Shown here one piece after another: positions 30,356 through 38,540 of a DNA stretch of 60,639 nucleotides; the first letter of the stretch is position 1; every line of letters begins with the position of its first letter. Made by a program: the position numbers and the translations under genes. The DNA is from Mycobacterium sp. PO1 (GTDB lineage: Bacteria > Actinomycetota > Actinomycetes > Mycobacteriales > Mycobacteriaceae). The stretch lies in contig NZ_BLTG01000077.1 of NCBI RefSeq assembly GCF_017312405.1, positions 1 to 60,639 of the forward strand, in the 5' to 3' direction. The notes below the pieces were generated by a model. The model was not told the DNA's origin. It was given only the letters and a program-made list of their open reading frames with translations, and did no database searches.

Positions 30356-31207
30356 ATGCCGCAGCTCGCGCTCCCCCAGGCCACGATCGACTACCGAGTG
30401 GTCGGGCCGGACACCTCGCCCCACCCGCCGGTCGTGTTCGTCCACGGCATCCTCGTCGACAGCCGACTGTGGACCGCCGCCGCGCAACAGCTCGCCGAGC
30501 AGGGCTATCGCTGCTTCCTGCCGAACCTGCCACTGGGCTCCCACACGATCCCGGTCACCGATACCGCGGTGCTGTCACCGTCCGGGATGGCAGACCTGGT
30601 CCACGACTTCATCACCGAGCTGGGCCTGCAGGACGTGACGCTGGTCGGCAACGACACCGGCGGCGGCATCTGCCAGCTGGTCGTCGACGCGCACCCCGAG
30701 CGGATCGGCCGGATGGTGCTGACCAATTGCGATGCGTTCGAACAGTTTCCCCCGTTTCCGTTCACACTGGTGTTCGCGCTGCTGCGCGGTCCCCGCTCGA
30801 TCAAGGTGCTGGCCGAGCAGCTGCGGCTGCGTCCGTTGCGCCACTCTCCGCTGGGCTATGGCCTGCTGATGACCCGCCCCGACCCGCACCTGACCGACTC
30901 GTGGTTGGCGCCGGCGCGCCGCGACGTCCGCATCCGGCTTGATCTTGCTGCGCTGCTGCGCGCGGTCGCGGCCACCGACCTCACCGACGTCGGGACACGG
31001 TTGAACCGGTTCACCAAGCCCGTCATGCTGGTGTGGGGTCAACGCGACCGGTGCTTCACCCCGGAACTCGGGCGTCGGCTGGCCGAGGCGTTCCCCGCGG
31101 CGATGCTCGTCGCCGTGCCCGACGCGACGACGTTCGTCGCGCTGGACAACCCGGCCGCGGTGGCACAGGCCGTCTCCGACATCACGGCCGCCAGCACATC
31201 CCCCTGA
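30356..31207 (+). CDS. Alpha/beta hydrolase
   Basis: 283 aa with the start at ATG 30356 (GAAAGGA upstream). It has the oxyanion region VFVHGILVDS and an active-site elbow at VGNDTGGGIC, where the nucleophile would be Asp (N-D-T-G-G), as in haloalkane dehalogenases and epoxide hydrolases, rather than Ser. WGQRDRCF precedes a probable acidic residue. The usual catalytic His near the end is not obvious (ATTFVALDNP), so activity is uncertain. Controlled by the divergent TetR. Confidence 0.85.
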   Translation: MPQLALPQATIDYRVVGPDTSPHPPVVFVHGILVDSRLWTAAAQQLAEQGYRCFLPNLPLGSHTIPVTDTAVLSPSGMADLVHDFITELGLQDVTLVGNDTGGGICQLVVDAHPERIGRMVLTNCDAFEQFPPFPFTLVFALLRGPRSIKVLAEQLRLRPLRHSPLGYGLLMTRPDPHLTDSWLAPARRDVRIRLDLAALLRAVAATDLTDVGTRLNRFTKPVMLVWGQRDRCFTPELGRRLAEAFPAAMLVAVPDATTFVALDNPAAVAQAVSDITAASTSP

Positions 31208-31273
31208 CAAAGTTATCCACAGGCGGTCTCGCGAGGGCCGCAGATCGTCGGTGCCCGGTCCTAGCTTGAGTCC

Positions 31274-31714
31274 ATGACGAACTGGATCAACACGGTCAGC
31301 CGCGACCATGTCGAACGCGGCGTGCAAGGCGGGTTCACCCAGGCCAACCACGGCAAGCCGCACATGCTGGCGAAGATGGCCCGCGGCGACTGGATTGCCT
31401 TCTACTCACCGCGCACGGTCTACCCCGGCGGCCCGCCGCTGCAGGCATTCACCGCGATCGGACAGATCACCGACGACGAGCCGTACCAGGCCGAGGTGTC
31501 CCCGGACTTCACGCCGTGGCGGCGCAAGGTCGACTTCCTCGACTGCGTGGAAGCTCCGATCCGGCCGCTGCTCGAGCGGCTGAACTTCATCGAGGACAAG
31601 TCCCGCTGGGGCTTCAAGTTCCGCTTCGGGGTGTTCCGCATCGACGACCACGACCTCGACGTGCTGCGATCGGCCATGCTGGTACCCATCGGGGAGGCTA
31701 CTGTGGACACGTGA
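31274..31714 (+). CDS. EVE domain-containing protein (UPF0310)
   Basis: 146 aa, one EVE/PUA-like domain: NWINTVSRDHVERGVQGGFT, GKPHMLAKMARGDWIAFYSP, ITDDEPYQ and SRWGFKFRFGVFRI. EVE domains bind modified bases in DNA or RNA. Overlaps the pirin gene by four bases (GTGA). Confidence 0.88.
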   Translation: MTNWINTVSRDHVERGVQGGFTQANHGKPHMLAKMARGDWIAFYSPRTVYPGGPPLQAFTAIGQITDDEPYQAEVSPDFTPWRRKVDFLDCVEAPIRPLLERLNFIEDKSRWGFKFRFGVFRIDDHDLDVLRSAMLVPIGEATVDT

Positions 31715-32709
31715 GCAACACCGACACGGCGCCTGACGAAGTCGACTGTGCCCCATCGTCATTCACCGGTGTCCTGCATCCCCGTGACGTGCCGCTGGGT
31801 GGGCCGCGCGCCATCCGGGTGCGCCGGACACTGCCCCAGCGGGAACGCTCCCTGATCGGGGCGTGGTGTTTCGTCGACCACTACGGCCCGCACGACCAGC
31901 GCGGCGGCTCCGGCATGGACGTGCCGCCCCATCCGCACACCGGGCTGCAGACGGTCAGCTGGTTGTTCAGCGGCCTGGTCGAGCACCGCGACTCCGCCGG
32001 CGTGCACGCCATGGTGCGTCCGGGTGAGCTGAACCTGATGACGGCGGGGGCCGGCATCTGCCACTCCGAGGTGTCGGTGACGACCGCGCCGGGTGACGAG
32101 GTGCTGCACGGGGTGCAGCTCTGGGTTGCGCTGCCGCACGCCGACCGCGACACCGCGCGCGATTTCGCGCACTACGCGCCCGATCCCGGCGCCGCGGGCG
32201 ACGGGGTGACCGCGCGGGTGTTCCTCGGCGAGCTCGCCGGGCAGCGCTCCCCGGTGCATACGTTCACTCCGCTGCTCGGTGCGCAGCTGGACCTCGAGGC
32301 GGGCGCGCAGGCGGACCTCGACGTCGACCCGGGCTTCGAACACGGCGTGCTCGTCGACCAGGGGGAGGTCGAGGCGTGCGGAGCGCGGCTACAGGTGGCC
32401 GACCTGGCCTACCAGGAGCCGGGCCGACCTCGGCTACACCTGGCCAACCGCGGTTCGACGCCGGCGCGGGTCCTGGTGCTCGGCGGCACCCCGTTCGGCG
32501 AGGAGCTGGTCATGTGGTGGAACTTCGTCGGCCGCAGCCACGACGACATCGCCGCCTACCGCGAGCAATGGCAGAGCCACGACGCCCGGTTCGGCGCCGT
32601 CGACGGCTACCGCGGATCGCCGGATCGGTTGCCCGCGCCTCCGCTGCCCAACGGCAGGCTGCGTCCGCGGTCCAATCCGGGGGTATCGCGCGCCAACCCG
32701 GGGGTATAG
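31711..32709 (+). CDS. Pirin family protein
   Basis: 332 aa with the start at GTG 31711. The bicupin pirin fold is shown by PPHPHTGLQTVSWLFSG (two metal-binding His), GAGICHSEVS (third His and Glu) and LHGVQLWVALP. Pirins are iron proteins, some with quercetinase activity, others transcription cofactors. Translationally coupled to the EVE gene. Confidence 0.92.
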   Translation: MSNTDTAPDEVDCAPSSFTGVLHPRDVPLGGPRAIRVRRTLPQRERSLIGAWCFVDHYGPHDQRGGSGMDVPPHPHTGLQTVSWLFSGLVEHRDSAGVHAMVRPGELNLMTAGAGICHSEVSVTTAPGDEVLHGVQLWVALPHADRDTARDFAHYAPDPGAAGDGVTARVFLGELAGQRSPVHTFTPLLGAQLDLEAGAQADLDVDPGFEHGVLVDQGEVEACGARLQVADLAYQEPGRPRLHLANRGSTPARVLVLGGTPFGEELVMWWNFVGRSHDDIAAYREQWQSHDARFGAVDGYRGSPDRLPAPPLPNGRLRPRSNPGVSRANPGV

Positions 32710-32716
32710 AGAACAG

Positions 32717-33025
32717 ATGACCACCACCGACCGGACCGGTGCGCCCACCCAGGTCAGCGAGCAGGGCGACCGCTTCACCATCTCGGTCGACGGCCGCATC
32801 GTCGGCGTCGCCGACTTCATCGACCGCGACGGCCGGCGCCTCTTCCCGCACACCGAGGTCAACCCGCAGTTCCAGGGCCGCGGTCTGGCCACCATCCTGG
32901 TACGTGCAGCGCTGGAGGCCACCCGTCCCACCGGGTTGCGGGTGGTGCCGCACTGCTGGATGGTCGCGGAGTTCATCGACAAGAATCCGGAATTCGCTGA
33001 TCTGCTCGACCGCTCGAGTGGGTAG
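32717..33025 (+). CDS. Small GNAT-type N-acetyltransferase-like protein, first tandem copy
   Basis: 102 aa. FTISVDGRIVGVADFIDRDG, HTEVNPQFQGRGLATILVRA (acetyl-CoA loop QGRGLA) and MVAEFIDKNPEF are typical of the small YjdJ/GCN5-like acetyltransferase family. It is seven bases after the pirin gene and nine before a clear paralog, so all are likely cotranscribed. Confidence 0.85.
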   Translation: MTTTDRTGAPTQVSEQGDRFTISVDGRIVGVADFIDRDGRRLFPHTEVNPQFQGRGLATILVRAALEATRPTGLRVVPHCWMVAEFIDKNPEFADLLDRSSG

Positions 33026-33034
33026 CCAGAGACC

Positions 33035-33370
33035 ATGACGACGACCGACAAGACCGGTGCCCTCACCGAAGTCACCCAGCAGTCCGACAGGTTCACCATC
33101 AGTGTCGACGGCGAGCAGGCCGGCTTCGCCGAGTTCCTCGACCGCGACGGCCAGCGCATCTTCCCGCACACCGAAGTCGACGAGACTTTCGAAGGCCGGG
33201 GTCTGGGCACCATCCTGGTGCGTCAGGCGCTGGAAGCCACCCGCGACGCCGGACTGCGGATCGTGCCGGTGTGTCCGATGGTCGCCGCGTTCATCGACAA
33301 GAACACCGAGTTCGGCGACATCACCGACCCGGTGACCGACGAGGCCAAGCAGGTGGCGTCGCAGCGTTAG
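33035..33370 (+). CDS. Small GNAT-type N-acetyltransferase-like protein, second tandem copy
   Basis: 111 aa, about two thirds identical by eye to the preceding gene: FTISVDGEQAGFAEFLDRDG, EVDETFEGRGLGTILVRQA and PMVAAFIDKNTEF. A recent-looking tandem duplication. Substrate unknown. Confidence 0.85.
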   Translation: MTTTDKTGALTEVTQQSDRFTISVDGEQAGFAEFLDRDGQRIFPHTEVDETFEGRGLGTILVRQALEATRDAGLRIVPVCPMVAAFIDKNTEFGDITDPVTDEAKQVASQR

Positions 33371-33385
33371 CGGGCCAGGTCCTCG

Positions 33386-33631
33386 TCAACGATCAGCATC
33401 GGGCCACGCACCGCGCCACCCGTCCAGCGTCTGCACCACGTCACCGGTCGTGATCTGTGAGGGCCGACGACCGGCCCGCCGCAGCCATTCCGCGATCGAT
33501 GGCCACGCGACTATGCGCGCCGCCTCACGGCGCAGCAGCTCCGGGACGCTGATTCCTTCTTCGCCGGCTCGGCGCACCAAACCCGCATACACCTCATCGT
33601 CGATGTCACGGATTCGCACCGTCTTAGGCAT
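33386..33631 (-). CDS. Orphan ribbon-helix-helix antitoxin-like protein
   Basis: 81 aa. MPKTVRIRDIDDEVYAGLVR followed by GISVPELLRRE is the RHH start of VapB/FitA-type antitoxins. No PIN-domain toxin is on either side: downstream is the convergent acetyltransferase gene and upstream a flavoprotein gene. It may be a solitary regulator or a remnant of a toxin-antitoxin pair. Confidence 0.75.
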   Translation of the reverse strand: MPKTVRIRDIDDEVYAGLVRRAGEEGISVPELLRREAARIVAWPSIAEWLRRAGRRPSQITTGDVVQTLDGWRGAWPDADR

Positions 33632-33685
33632 GCTTGCAGCATGACATGCACAGGCGCATGACTGCAGGTCAAACGGCCTTTTGGC

Positions 33686-34183
33686 CTAGAGGTACTGGGC
33701 GGTGCTGCCGGAGATCGGCATGCCGTCCATGCCCAGCTTACGGTGATCCCAGCTGCGCAGCCGCGACGGGACCACGCGCACACAGATGCGGTTGTTCATC
33801 ATCTGGTCGACGAAGGGCCGCATCTCCTCGGTGTAGGGGCCGGTGTAGCGCTCCCACACGCTGATGCCGACCCGCAGATTCGTCTCCGGATCGTCGTGGA
33901 TCTCGGCCGTCCCGTCGATCGACACCCCGCGCAGCGTGTCGTAGGACAGGCCGTCCTCGATCATCACGGTGATGGTCGGGTCGCGCCGCAGATTCACCGC
34001 CTTCTGCGACTTGGCTTTCGTCTCGAACCAGATCTCGCCGTCGAGCACGGCGTACCACATGGCCACCAGGTGAGGCCGGCCGCTGGGAAGCACGGTGGCC
34101 ATCGTGGCGGTGCGGCTGCGTTCGATGAATTCGGCGATCTCGCCGTCGGTCATGACGATCTTGGCGCGTTCGTTCTTGCCCAC
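33686..34183 (-). CDS. PPOX-class (probably F420- or FMN-binding) oxidoreductase
   Basis: 165 aa split-barrel protein of the pyridoxamine-5'-phosphate-oxidase-like family: RTATMATVLPSGRPHLVAMW and KAVNLRRDPTITVMIEDG. Actinobacterial members of this size often use F420. Substrate unknown. Divergent from the DUF3072 gene. Confidence 0.85.
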   Translation of the reverse strand: MGKNERAKIVMTDGEIAEFIERSRTATMATVLPSGRPHLVAMWYAVLDGEIWFETKAKSQKAVNLRRDPTITVMIEDGLSYDTLRGVSIDGTAEIHDDPETNLRVGISVWERYTGPYTEEMRPFVDQMMNNRICVRVVPSRLRSWDHRKLGMDGMPISGSTAQYL

Positions 34184-34266
34184 CCGTCGATACTGGCAGT
34201 GCCGCGATCGTGCCCGTCACCGAGGCCCGTGTTTCGAACACACTTGCGATGGGAATTCGGCTGGGC

Positions 34267-34479
34267 ATGAGCGAAGACATCACCCAGGCCCCGCAGGAGA
34301 ACCCCACGAAGGACACCTCGCAGTGGGTGACCGGCGACGAGCCGATGACCGGCGCGCAGCGCAGCTACCTGCACACGCTGGCCCAGGAAGCCGGCGCCAA
34401 GGTGTCCGACGACCTGACCAAGGCCCAGGCCTTCGAGATGATCGACGACCTGCAGCAGCAGACCGGGCGCGGCGAGTGA
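34267..34479 (+). CDS. DUF3072 domain-containing small protein
   Basis: 70 aa with the start at ATG 34267. DUF3072 pattern: WVTGDEPMTGAQRSYLHTLA and LTKAQAFEMIDDLQQQTGR. The domain resembles DNA-binding SAP-like helices; the role is unknown. After the stop, bases 34472-34504 are repeated imperfectly at 34532-34564, inside the end of the convergent reductase gene. Confidence 0.75.
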   Translation: MSEDITQAPQENPTKDTSQWVTGDEPMTGAQRSYLHTLAQEAGAKVSDDLTKAQAFEMIDDLQQQTGRGE

Positions 34480-34541
34480 CCGGCCGCGTCCACTCCTGAT
34501 CGCGGACAGTGACCGCCATATCCGACCGTGGCGAGTGACTC

Positions 34542-35411
34542 CTAGGTCCACACCCGATCGCGGAACCGCCAGGCGCTGTCGCGCAGGAACTGTTCCAGCG
34601 TGCCCGGCGGCCGGCCCAGCAGGCGCTGCACGTCGGCGGTGATCTGCTGGTTGGCCCCGAATCGGGTCAGGGTGTAGACCGCGGCCATGAACCCGACGGT
34701 GTCCCACCCGACACCGCGGGCACGTAGCCGGCGCGCGAACGCGATCAGGTTGGGGTCGGTGTAACGGACCCGATACCCCAGCACGGCGCTGAGTTCGTCG
34801 GCCACCTCGGCCATCCGCCACCGGCGGGGGCCGCTGAGGTGGTGCACGACATTGCGGTGCCGGTCCGGGTCGTCGAGGACGGCGGCAACGACCGCCGCGG
34901 CGTCGCGGGCGTCCAGGAACGCGGTGGCGCCGCGGCCGGCCGGGATGAACAGCTCATGGTGGTCGGTGATGTCGATTCCGTGAGTGGAGATGGCGCGGTG
35001 CAAGTTCTGCATGAAGAACCCGCACCGCAGTACGGTCCACGTCATTCGGCTGTCACGCAGCGCCTTCTCGACCGTGTGATGCGGGATGAAGCGGGCCCGG
35101 TCCGCACCGAACACCGACACGTACACCACGTGCCGACAGCCCGCCTGCTGCGCGGCCTGCACGAACGGCACCAGCGCCGACCGGGCGGCCTTGTTGCCCG
35201 GCAGCGGGAACAGCAGAAACAGCGACTGCACCCCATCGAGAGCCGCCGCCCAGGTGCCACGGTTGAAGAAGTCGAAGTGCACCGCCTCGGCCCCGTCCGC
35301 CTGTACCGGGTTCCGGCTGGCGACCCGCCACGGACGAGCGGAGTCGCTGCGGGCTAGCAGCCGCACCAGCTCGGCGCCGACGTTCCCGGAAGGTCCGGTG
35401 ACCACCAGCAT
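34542..35411 (-). CDS. NmrA-like NAD(P)-binding reductase
   Basis: 289 aa with N-terminal Rossmann motif VTGPSGNVGAELVRLLA and an atypical SDR layout without a visible YxxxK pair, as in NmrA/HSCARG-like proteins. The middle part RHVVYVSVFGADR and TVLRCGFFMQNL are common in this family. Lies 13 bases after an uncharacterised gene on the same strand. Confidence 0.83.
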   Translation of the reverse strand: MLVVTGPSGNVGAELVRLLARSDSARPWRVASRNPVQADGAEAVHFDFFNRGTWAAALDGVQSLFLLFPLPGNKAARSALVPFVQAAQQAGCRHVVYVSVFGADRARFIPHHTVEKALRDSRMTWTVLRCGFFMQNLHRAISTHGIDITDHHELFIPAGRGATAFLDARDAAAVVAAVLDDPDRHRNVVHHLSGPRRWRMAEVADELSAVLGYRVRYTDPNLIAFARRLRARGVGWDTVGFMAAVYTLTRFGANQQITADVQRLLGRPPGTLEQFLRDSAWRFRDRVWT

Positions 35412-35424
35412 GGCGCGTCCGCGC

Positions 35425-36060
35425 TCAGTAGAACGACACCGGCGGCAGCGCTCGGATGCCGCCGCCGCCGCTGTGCCGGGCCGAGAACCGCACCGGCCCC
35501 TCGCGGGGCGGGCCCAGCGTCAGCTCACCCACGGGCCGGAACTGGCCGACCGGCGCGCTGACCTGGAAACTGAGCCGGTCGCCGGTTCCGAAGCGGGCAT
35601 CCGGGCCGGTGGTGCGCGGGCGGACCCCGAACAGCAGCGGCGTGAACCCGACCAGGTAGAGCCACAGCGAGGAGTACAGCGGGGCGACCGGATCGGCCGG
35701 CAGCACCGCATGATGCAGTGGCGCACCGTCCCCCGACGACGCCAGCAGGAAGTCCTGGTCTTTTCCCGGCCCGTAGGCGTCCGGAATCTTGATGCACAGG
35801 CCGCGCGCGGCCCGTTCCGGGGTGTCAGGGCCGACCTGCACGACGGCGTCGTGGGAGCTGCCCGGTTGCAGCAGCGTCGCCGAACCCGGCACGTCGGCGC
35901 GGCCATCGATGGTCAACGTCGCGGCGAATGTGTCTCCAGCGGCGAACAGGTCCCCGGTCTGGGCGAACAGGGCCCCGGCGGTCGCCTGCACCGCCTGCAG
36001 CCCGCTGTCCAGGGTGACTCCCTCTGCGATACGCATGCTTTCGTTCATACCCGCGAGCAC
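35425..36060 (-). CDS. Uncharacterised protein, weakly catalase-like
   Basis: Up to 211 aa; the start may be the first or one of two further Met codons within nine residues. The stretch GLCIKIPDAYGPGKDQDFLL is reminiscent of the RG(F/M)A(V/I)K strand of catalases, but no haem-ligand motif or catalytic His is evident. The family is not recognised with confidence. It follows the GntR gene by 28 bases and precedes the NmrA-like gene by 13, so it may be in one transcript with them. Confidence 0.6.
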   Translation of the reverse strand: MLAGMNESMRIAEGVTLDSGLQAVQATAGALFAQTGDLFAAGDTFAATLTIDGRADVPGSATLLQPGSSHDAVVQVGPDTPERAARGLCIKIPDAYGPGKDQDFLLASSGDGAPLHHAVLPADPVAPLYSSLWLYLVGFTPLLFGVRPRTTGPDARFGTGDRLSFQVSAPVGQFRPVGELTLGPPREGPVRFSARHSGGGGIRALPPVSFY

Positions 36061-36088
36061 CGACGTACGACACCCGCGCGGCGCGCCG

Positions 36089-36787
36089 TCACCGGTCGGT
36101 CAGCGTCGCCTCGAAGGCCACCCGATCACCGCGGTAGAGCGCGCGCACCACCTCGATCGGCGACCCGGCGGTGTCCACGGAGCGGCGGTTGAGCAGCAGC
36201 ATCGGCATCGCGGTGGTGGATTCGAGCAGAGCCGCCTCCCGCGGCGACGGCAGCACCGTCTCGATGCGTTCGGTGGCCTGACCGAACACCACCCCGCGGG
36301 CGCGCAGCGCCGCGTACAACGACGTCGTCGGGTCGAAGTCGTCGGCCAGGTCGGCGAACCGGTGCCGCGGCAGATACGTACTCTCCAACCCGATCCGTGC
36401 GCCGTCGGCCAGCAGCACCCGCTCCAGGTGCATCACCCGATCCCGCGGCGAAACATCGAGCGCGGCAGTCGTTTCCGGCTCAACGGTGACGTCTTCCCAC
36501 GTCACCAGCAACCGGCCCGGCGACCGGCCCATCCGCTGGGCGCCCTCGGTGTAGGACTGCAGCGACAACGGCTGCACCAACTTCGGGCGGGAAACGACCG
36601 TTCCGCGACCACGCCGTTCGATGCGGCCCTCCACCAGCAGCTCGTGCACCGCCTGACGCACTGTCTCGCGGGCCACCTGGAACCGGGCGGCCAGTTCCCG
36701 CTCGGGCGGGAACGGGTCACCTTCGCGCAGGCCGTCGAGAATCTCGTCGAGCCCGGTGCGCACCAGATACGGCTTCGGCAGGCTCAT
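36089..36787 (-). CDS. GntR/HutC-family (PhnF-like) transcriptional regulator of the phosphonate cluster
   Basis: 232 aa with the start at ATG 36787, overlapping the stop of the HD gene (ATGA). N-terminal winged helix GDPFPPERELAARFQVARET followed by VRQAVHELLVEGRIERRGRG; C-terminal UTRA ligand domain with RVLLADGARIGLESTYLPRH and VVRALYRGDRVAFEATL. UTRA-type GntR proteins control phosphonate genes in several bacteria; PhnF is the mycobacterial example. It probably binds the palindrome at 37331-37346. Confidence 0.9.
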   Translation of the reverse strand: MSLPKPYLVRTGLDEILDGLREGDPFPPERELAARFQVARETVRQAVHELLVEGRIERRGRGTVVSRPKLVQPLSLQSYTEGAQRMGRSPGRLLVTWEDVTVEPETTAALDVSPRDRVMHLERVLLADGARIGLESTYLPRHRFADLADDFDPTTSLYAALRARGVVFGQATERIETVLPSPREAALLESTTAMPMLLLNRRSVDTAGSPIEVVRALYRGDRVAFEATLTDR

Positions 36788-37311
36788 CGGGCCAGGCGCT
36801 GCGCCAGGTCGAGCACGACCTGCACCGGCACCCCCGGTGCCGCGGGGTCCTTGGCGGCGTCGTCGTAGCGGCGCAGCCGCAACGCGTCCGAATGCCAGGG
36901 ATGCCCGGCGAAATCGGGATCCGCCGCGGCGCCGCCCTGCGCGGCCAGCGACGCCACCGAGGTGGTGCTCAGCGCCGCGGCGTAGCCGGGGTCGACGGCG
37001 GCGAGGTGGCGTTTGGCGGCGACATGCGCGCCGGCCAGCCAGCCGGCCCGTGCGCCGAACCGGGCGGTGATCCAGTCGCGGGCGATCCCGGAGTGGTCGT
37101 CGACGCCGGGGCCGCCCAGCAGCGGGCTGTGCCCGACGTCGTGCAGCGCCGCGGCCAGAATCAGCTCGTCGTCGGCGCCGTCGGCGATGGCGCACGCCGC
37201 GGCCTGCAGCGCATGGTCCCATTCGTCGACGGCGGTCTCGTCCCACACCCCGCGCAGCGAGTCCAGCAGGGCCGCGGTCTCGGCCCGCACGTATTCGGCT
37301 CTGGTCGGCAT
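36784..37311 (-). CDS. HD-domain protein resembling PhnZ-type phosphonate-cleaving oxygenases
   Basis: 175 aa with the start at ATG 37311. The histidine/aspartate pattern is H33, H57-D58 (ALHDVGH), H61, H73 (DDHSG), H96 (GAHVAAK), K100 and D150/D151 (RRYDD). This order and spacing resemble the mixed-valent di-iron oxygenases PhnZ and TmpB, which cleave the C-P bond of alpha-hydroxyphosphonates; those proteins are about 190 aa. The expected partner, a 2-oxoglutarate-dependent hydroxylase such as PhnY, is absent. The function is therefore inferred from motif and from the phosphonate context; an ordinary phosphohydrolase is the alternative. Confidence 0.78.
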   Translation of the reverse strand: MPTRAEYVRAETAALLDSLRGVWDETAVDEWDHALQAAACAIADGADDELILAAALHDVGHSPLLGGPGVDDHSGIARDWITARFGARAGWLAGAHVAAKRHLAAVDPGYAAALSTTSVASLAAQGGAAADPDFAGHPWHSDALRLRRYDDAAKDPAAPGVPVQVVLDLAQRLAR

Positions 37312-37330
37312 GGCGCCAACCATACCCCTG

Positions 37331-37346
37331 ATTGGTCTATACCAAT
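37331..37346. promoter_or_regulatory. GntR/PhnF-type operator in the divergent phosphonate promoter
   Basis: ATTGGTCTATACCAAT is a near-perfect palindrome 20 bases from the HD-gene start and 76 bases from the FAD-oxidoreductase start. Its core TGGTCTATACCA, read on the other strand, is TGGTATAGACCA, which as I recall is the reported PhnF binding site in M. smegmatis. It should let the GntR protein control both arms. Confidence 0.75.
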
Positions 37347-37421
37347 AGTTCACCGGGTGTTCCGCGGCGCCACATCGCACCATTGCGGTGCCGACGCTCA
37401 CGCCCGGTTGTCTCAACCCCC

Positions 37422-38537
37422 ATGCGGGTCACCATCATCGGCGGCGGAATCCTCGGCACCGCCCACGCCTGGCAGGCGGTGCGCCGCGGCCACGAGGTCG
37501 CCCAGCTCGACCGCGAGGTCGAGGCGCGCGGAGCGACCGTGCGCAACTTCGGGCTGGTCTGGGTGTCCGGGCGCTCGTCGGGAGAACTCGACGCCAGCCT
37601 GCGCTCGCGCACGCTGTGGGAGGAACTCGGCGCCGAGGTGCCCGGGATCGGGTTCCGTCCCTGCGGGTCGCTGACGCTGCTGCGCACCCCCGCCGAGGTG
37701 GCGGTCGCCGAGGAGGTCTGCACCCGCGCCGACACCGGCCGCCGCGGATTCCGGCTGCTCGAACCGGGCGAGGCGCGGCGAATCAACCCGGCGCTGCGCG
37801 GCAAATTCCTTGCCGCGCTGCACTGTTCGCGCGACGGTGCGGTCGAGTCCCGCCAGGCGCTACCCGCGATCCGGGCGGCACTGCAGACCAGCGGACGCTA
37901 CACGTTCGTCCCCGGCGCCGAGGCGCGCACCGTCACCGGCACCCGCGTCGTCGACGACCGCGGCGACAGTCACGACGGCGACGTGGTGATCGTCTGCGCC
38001 GGCGCCGCCCACGGCGGTCTGGTCGCCGAACTCGCCGGTCCGCTGCCGGTGCGCCGGGTCCGGCTGCAGATGATGCAGACCGCGCCGCTCGACGAGCCAC
38101 TGACCACGGCGATCGCCGACGGCGACAGCCTGCGCTACTACCCGGCCTACGCGGGCAACGCACTGGAAGAGTTGCGGCGCAGCGAACACCAGGACCCGAT
38201 CGCCGCCGAGCACTGCATGCAGCTGCTGTGCGTGCAGCGCCGGCACGGCGGGCTGACCATCGGCGACACCCACGAGTACCGCGAACCGTTCGCGTTCGAC
38301 GTCGCCGAGGCGCCCTACACCTACCTCGCCGGCGTCGTCGAGGAGCTGCTCGGCCGCCCCCTGCCGCCCATCCGGCAACGGTGGGCCGGCGTGTACAGCC
38401 AGTGCGTGGACCCCGGCCGCCTGGTCTACCGCGCCGAGGTGAGCGACAGCGTGTGGGTGGTGACCGGCCCCGGCGGGCGCGGCATGACCCTGGGGCCGGT
38501 CATCGGGGAACACACCGCAGACGAGATCGGACTGTAA
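37422..38537 (+). CDS. FAD-dependent oxidoreductase of a phosphonate cluster (TIGR03364-like)
   Basis: 371 aa with the start at ATG 37422. FAD-binding DAO fold: MRVTIIGGGILGTAHAWQAV at the N-terminus, RNFGLVWVSGR, and TGPGGRGMTLGPVIGEH at the C-terminus. The family TIGR03364 is known for its gene neighbourhood with phosphonatase-like hydrolases, exactly as here. Related flavoenzymes (PbfC/PbfD-type) oxidise N-methylated or free 2-aminoethylphosphonate. The likely reaction is oxidative deamination to phosphonoacetaldehyde for the next enzyme. First gene of the five transport/catabolism genes; three bases before the hydrolase. Confidence 0.88.
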   Translation: MRVTIIGGGILGTAHAWQAVRRGHEVAQLDREVEARGATVRNFGLVWVSGRSSGELDASLRSRTLWEELGAEVPGIGFRPCGSLTLLRTPAEVAVAEEVCTRADTGRRGFRLLEPGEARRINPALRGKFLAALHCSRDGAVESRQALPAIRAALQTSGRYTFVPGAEARTVTGTRVVDDRGDSHDGDVVIVCAGAAHGGLVAELAGPLPVRRVRLQMMQTAPLDEPLTTAIADGDSLRYYPAYAGNALEELRRSEHQDPIAAEHCMQLLCVQRRHGGLTIGDTHEYREPFAFDVAEAPYTYLAGVVEELLGRPLPPIRQRWAGVYSQCVDPGRLVYRAEVSDSVWVVTGPGGRGMTLGPVIGEHTADEIGL

Positions 38538-38540
38538 CTG

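Noticed and set aside
34472..34564. Imperfect direct repeat GGCGAGTGAC...GATCGCGGA at the convergent ends of the DUF3072 and NmrA-like genes
   Set aside because: One copy codes for the last residues of the reductase (RDRVWT); the other is probably a small duplicated fragment. Nothing suggests an attachment site or an active element.
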